DNA of 64,000 nt, from contig JAISKI010000046.1 of the NCBI GenBank assembly GCA_031261265.1, forward strand, positions 3,880-67,879, read 5' to 3'. The DNA is from Candidatus Peribacteria bacterium (GTDB lineage Bacteria; Patescibacteria; JAEDAM01; Absconditabacterales; Absconditicoccaceae). Both the position numbers and the translations under genes were made by a program. Positions within the stretch are counted from its first letter, which is position 1; every line of letters begins with the position of its first letter. This document shows positions 60,089 through 64,000 of this stretch, in pieces. The notes under the pieces were generated by a model. It did no database searches. It worked only from the letters and a program-made list of their open reading frames with translations, and was not told the DNA's origin.

Positions 60089-63000
60089 TTATTTCGTCAC
60101 ACTTTTCCAGAGCATCAAGAGGATATTACCTCTGAGTTCTAGCATATCAGGATTAGAGATAAAGTTCATAATCCCTGCTTTTTTCAAAGCTTGTAAATGT
60201 CTAGTATAGTAGGTTTCATCACCTTCTTGGGTAGCATAGGTAGTCCCTCGAAAAAGTCTGGAAAGAATAGCACCTACTTCAGCTCTCGAGATAAAACTTT
60301 TAGGGAAGAAGTTATCTTGAACTTGGATTCCATCACCGTGCATTCCCATCAGACCCAATTGACAAGATTGAATGATATACGGTTGCAATTCTGTTGGAAC
60401 TTCAGAAACATCTTGGAATTGAGTACATTCTACTTTTGATGTATCAGGGGTCTTATCAAGTAATTTAATAGCATACGTAGAGATCATTTTTGCCATTTCC
60501 TGTCTGAGGATAGCATCAGAGATCCTTGCGTCTTCATAGGTGTAAGCAGTGGTGATTCCATAGCCTTTAGCTCGCTGGTAAACAGTTTCATAGAGAGTTT
60601 TCGTAGAATCTTCTTCGTCTGGGGCATAGTGTTCTTCTGTTCCACATTCACCATCATAATAACCTGATGAGAAGTCTCCAGCAGGACATTTGTCAGCAAT
60701 CAATGATGATCCCCCTCCTCCATCTCATCAATTGCTTGTCTCATCACTCGGAGAAAGGATTGTAGTGACTTCTACAGTTGTACTTCCCTCATTTCCTAGG
60801 ACATCATAAAATATCACTTCTTCCGTGGCATTCTCAGTATAGGTTTTGGTTCGCACCGTTCCAAATCCTTCATCTTCATCATATGCTCAGCTTAAGACTA
60901 AGGTCCATCCAGGAACAGTTCCTGGCTTATCTAAGGTAATAATCACAATAATCGGATCCTCAGAAACCTCTTGAGGTTCATAGTCAGTAATTGCAACTGG
61001 TGGCGTTGTATCGATATTCTCTACCTCATACTCTACACTACCAGTATTTCCTACTCCATCATTAAATTCAAATATTCCTGTCCCATTTTCTGTTAGTTCA
61101 ATACTTTGTGGTCGTGGAGTTACGGACTTATTACATCCCGTTAAGGTCACTAGTACGGGTTGATTAGTTGGAGCAAGAGTTGAGTAAGAGACAGAACAAA
61201 CGGGGGGGATAATAATATTACTGATTTCATAAGTTGAAGAACTAATATTCCCCACAGCATCTCTGACTTTTACAGAAACCATTTGATTTCCTGTGAAAAC
61301 TTTAGTGGTAGTAGCTTGCCAAGAATCACCATCATCAAAACTGTAAGCAAAGTCATTGAGTCCAGCACCAGCATCAGAGGCAGTAATGGTAATGACAACA
61401 CTACCAGTAGTAGGAGCAGTAGGAGTACCCATAACAGAAGAGATGCTAGGAGCAGCAGTATCAATATTATTGATCAAGACATTTACAATCCCTGTTAGTC
61501 CGTCTTGATCGGTGATGATAAAGCTAAATCCTGTATTCTCAGAAAAGGATTGTGTGAAGATAGTTCAGCTTCCTAAATCTGTTCGTCATGTGAGAGGTAA
61601 AAGAGGTTTATTAGCAGTAAGGGTGGCGAGGACGGTTCCGCTGGTTCGTGTGCCTGAGGTTGGGGTATAAAATACAATTGCATTAGGGGGAGTAAGTTGA
61701 AGGAGTCCCCAGTTCTGATAATTAGCACTCGTAGTAGTCAGATTGGTACCAGCAAAAGTATTCCTTACACTATTAGGATTGAAGGCTAGCTGAGGGATAT
61801 CTGCTTCTGTGACACTTCCTGTCACTGCATTTCCAGAGAAAGTCCAATCAAAGACTCGATATCTATTATTTAGATTTGTCTGGTCAAGATTCCGTTTACT
61901 CGCTACTTGTAGGATAGTATCTCTACTGAGCTGATTATTGCAAAATGAGTAAGCGAAGAAGTTGTTTCCTACGGTGGTGATATGACTCGTATCGAAACTT
62001 CCTACTGGTAAACTTGTCAGTGCTCCTTCAAAGTTGAAGCGAAGGAAGAAGTTCATTCCTACAGTGGTGATATTACTCGTATCGAAACTTCACTCTGGTA
62101 AACTCGTCAACGCTCCTTCAGAGTTAAACGAGGAGAAGAAGTGAGTTCCCACCGTGCCTGATATACTACTCGTATCGAAACTTCCTACTGGTAAACTTGT
62201 CAGTGCTCCACTATTGTTGAAGTAATAAAAGAATTCATTTCCTACAGTGGTGATATGACTCGTATCGAAACTTCCTGCTGGTAAACTCATCAGGGCTCCA
62301 TTATAGTTAAATTGAGCGAAGAATTGGACTCCTACCGTTCCTGATATACTACTCGTATTGAAGCTTCCTACTGGTAAACTCGTCAGGGCTCCACTCTGGT
62401 TGAAATAAGCAAAGAAAAGGAGTCCTACGGTGGTGATATGACTCATATCGAAGCTTCCTACTGGTAAACTCGTCAGGGCTCCATCCCTATTGAAGTGATC
62501 GAAGAAGTAGTCTCCTACCGTTCCTGATATACTACTCGTGTTGAAGCTTCCTACTGGTAAACTCGCCAACGCTCCTTCAGAGTTGAAGTAAGCGAAGAAG
62601 TAGGTCCCTACCGTTCCTGATATACTACTCGTATTGAAGCTTCACTCTGGTAAACTCGCCAACGCTCCTTCAGAGTTGAAGTAATAGAAGAAGCGGTCTC
62701 CTACGGTAGTGATATGACTCGTATCGAAACTTCCTGCTGGTAAACTCGTCAACACTCCCTTACCATTGAAGTAAGCGAAGAAGGAGTTTCCTACCGTTCC
62801 TGATATACTACTGGTATCAAAACTTCACTCTGGTAAACTCGTCAGTGTCCCATTATAATTAAAGGAATTAAAGAAGTTGCTTCCTACAGTGGTGATATGA
62901 CTCATATCGAAACTTTCTGCTGGTAAACTCGCTAAGGTCCCATTAGCGTTGAAGCTGTAGAAGAAGTTGTCTCCTACCGTTCCTGATATACTACTCGTAT

Positions 63001-63742
63001 TGAAGCTTCCTACTGGTAAACTCGTCAACGCTCCATCCCTATTAAAGTGGGCAAAAAAATTGATTCCTACCGAAGCCGCACTGGTTCCAAAAAGGGACAT
63101 CGGAGGCATAGAGGAGACATACACATTACTTGCTGTAGTTCAGGCTTTGGGAATCAGAGGTACTAAGGTAGTTGCAAAGAGCCACCTCGCTGGTGTCTTA
63201 GTCAGGGTAATGTAATAGATACCTGCTCCTGTATACGTATGTGTTATCGCTGCGGTCACATTCTGTACAGCTGAACCATCTCCTCGGTCTACCGTAAAGG
63301 CATTGGCGAAGTACTTATTCAACACTACGGTCTGATTAGCTTCAGAGATGACTGCGGTGAGCTGGATATCAGTGCTGGCATTAAAAGCGGTAGTATCGAC
63401 AAGAGATTCTGCCTCCACAGGTTCTGCATTTTCTGCTATTTCATCAGAGGAGGGCAAGTCCTCCTCATCAGACTCATCTGCTGGTGGTAGCTCCTCGATA
63501 GGATTGGGCAACTCATCAGGCATATTTAAGATTTCTTCATCGTCAGCCTCATCTGCTGATGAATGCTCTGAAGCAGATGGAGTCTCTGGGTCTGGTGCCG
63601 GTTCCAGTGTTGACTCTTCGAGAGAATCAGAGCTAATGACATCATACAGAGTCACTTCCACTTCTGGATTCGAGTTCAAGGCGATAAAAGAGAGTGCTAC
63701 TAAGGCTACTCCGATAAGGGAAAGAAGGGGCAACTTTTTCAT
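60089..63742 (-). CDS. 1217-residue surface protein with tandem repeats and SLH-like C-terminus
   Basis: One frame with several UGA Gly codons. Signal peptide/anchor (LPLLSLIGVALVALSFIALN), an acidic low-complexity region (residues about 40-115), a PKD-like segment (FTVDRGDGS ... HTYTGAGIYYITL), then about 12 tandem 30/31-residue repeats of the type FFAYFNxxGALTSLPVGSFD followed by TSHITTVG or TSSISGTVG. Ig-like modules follow (ITASDAGAGLNDFAYSFDDG; MVSVKVRDAVGNISS). The C-terminal 200 residues resemble SLH domains (ISRAEVGAILSRLFRGT, ALKKAGIMNF), which attach proteins to the cell wall. The ATG at 63742 is preferred, since it gives the signal peptide and lies about 40 bases after the promoter. 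Two repeats use UGA at the Gly of LPEGSF. Confidence 0.82.
61940..63080 (-). repeat. Tandem 90/93-bp coding repeats
   Basis: About 12 copies within the surface-protein gene. The ends alternate between SSISGTVG (31-residue units) and SHITTVG (30-residue units), though not strictly. Confidence 0.8.
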
Positions 63743-63780
63743 TTGAATAAAGGAATAAGAAATAAAATCATCTACCTCCA

Positions 63781-63808
63781 AGTATACCCCTAAAAAAATT
63801 CTCGTCAA
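63781..63808 (-). promoter_or_regulatory. Promoter for the surface-protein gene
   Basis: Minus strand: -35 TTGACG (63808-63803), 16-bp spacer, -10 TATACT (63786-63781). Confidence 0.68.
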
Positions 63809-63927
63809 CTTTTTTAAAAAATCTATATATATATATCAGCAACCGTTTTCATAATTTATATGTATAATATATAATATAATTATTATTAATTACAAGTCGA
63901 AATGCACAGGTTAAAGAAGATGGAGGT

Positions 63928-64000
63928 TCGTGCTATGAAATACTTCCCGTGAAGTCCTATATCATAGTGCTTTCCTAGGCTTACTATTGATATAGGTCTC
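63928..64000 (+). ncRNA. Possible structured RNA, cut by the window edge
   Basis: No coding frame. Stems: ACTTC-CCGT-GAAGT (63942-63955), enclosed by CTATGA/TCATAG (63932-63937 and 63962-63967), and an alternative long stem CCTATATCATAGT (63956-63968) with ACTATTGATATAGG (63983-63996). The two outer stems are mutually exclusive, as in a switch. Upstream there are several TATAAT-like boxes (63865-63890). I could not match it to a known RNA class, and the right end is missing. Confidence 0.35.

Noticed and set aside
60887..61490. Separate Ig-domain gene upstream of the SLH-like part
   Set aside because: Same frame as both flanks; only UGA codons intervene.
61940..63080. CRISPR array from regularly spaced repeats
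   Set aside because: Repeats are 90/93 bp, contiguous without spacers, and lie within a translated frame.
63860..64000. tRNA, RNase P RNA, SRP RNA or tmRNA at the right edge
   Set aside because: No cloverleaf, T-loop or known conserved core could be identified in the part visible.

Overview
This window comes from a candidate-phyla-radiation bacterium that reads UGA as glycine (genetic code 25), so an Absconditabacteria (SR1) or Gracilibacteria (BD1-5) type genome. Read with the standard code, most genes look broken by UGA. Read with UGA = Gly, they become full-length, and the UGA codons fall on invariant glycines: both P-loop glycines of YchF, the ABC signature LSGGQ of SbcC, the GGKVGLFGG loop of ATP synthase beta and the NREIG end of a phospholipase D motif. 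UAA and UAG remain stops and UGG is Trp. I could not decide between the two phyla from this window. All coordinates below use UGA = Gly.

Layout. 1-9572: DNA repair and housekeeping (SbcC, 5'-nucleotidase, Obg, GpsA, a PriA-like remnant), with an IS200-type transposase bracketed by mirrored hairpin arrays. 9673-31165: mostly cell-envelope and hypothetical genes, including a lytic-transglycosylase-like protein, a secreted PLD enzyme, a META-domain protein and a 2061-residue protein with Ig-like, SpaA-like, zinc-peptidase-like and LRR-like parts. 31300-39217: information processing (YebC, RhuM, RecX, EF-Ts, YchF, a C-terminal UvrB piece, L3, L4). 39357-41492: three overlapping type IV prepilin-like genes. 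41506-48291: aldo/keto reductase, phosphodiester glycosidase, a lone ATP synthase beta gene, a TPR protein, FtsX and a VanW-like protein. 48333-56166: a type IV secretion-like cluster (two VirB6/TrbL-like paralogues, a membrane protein, two VirB2-like pilins and a TraC/VirB4 N-terminal domain protein). 56215-59951: MutS-family ATPase, a DUF721-like protein and MtaB. 60089-63742: a 1217-residue surface protein with about 12 tandem 30/31-residue repeats and an SLH-like end.

The most unusual content is a set of short palindromic GC-rich repeats inserted in frame inside protein genes: four in sbcC, one long one in mtaB and a different family in the PriA-like gene. Two of the sbcC copies have the same DNA but are read in different frames, and some copies supply UGA-glycine codons themselves. 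Promoters are clear and close to consensus (TTGACA/TATAAT-like, 16-17 bp spacing), while Shine-Dalgarno sites are mostly absent. A group of minus-strand genes shares TTGACT or TTGAT promoters, often with an alternating TA spacer, plus A-rich leaders, and contains no in-frame UGA. No tRNA, rRNA or CRISPR array was seen. Surface adhesion, pili, secretion and wall-remodelling genes dominate the accessory content, which fits the host-attached lifestyle known for these phyla (inference).
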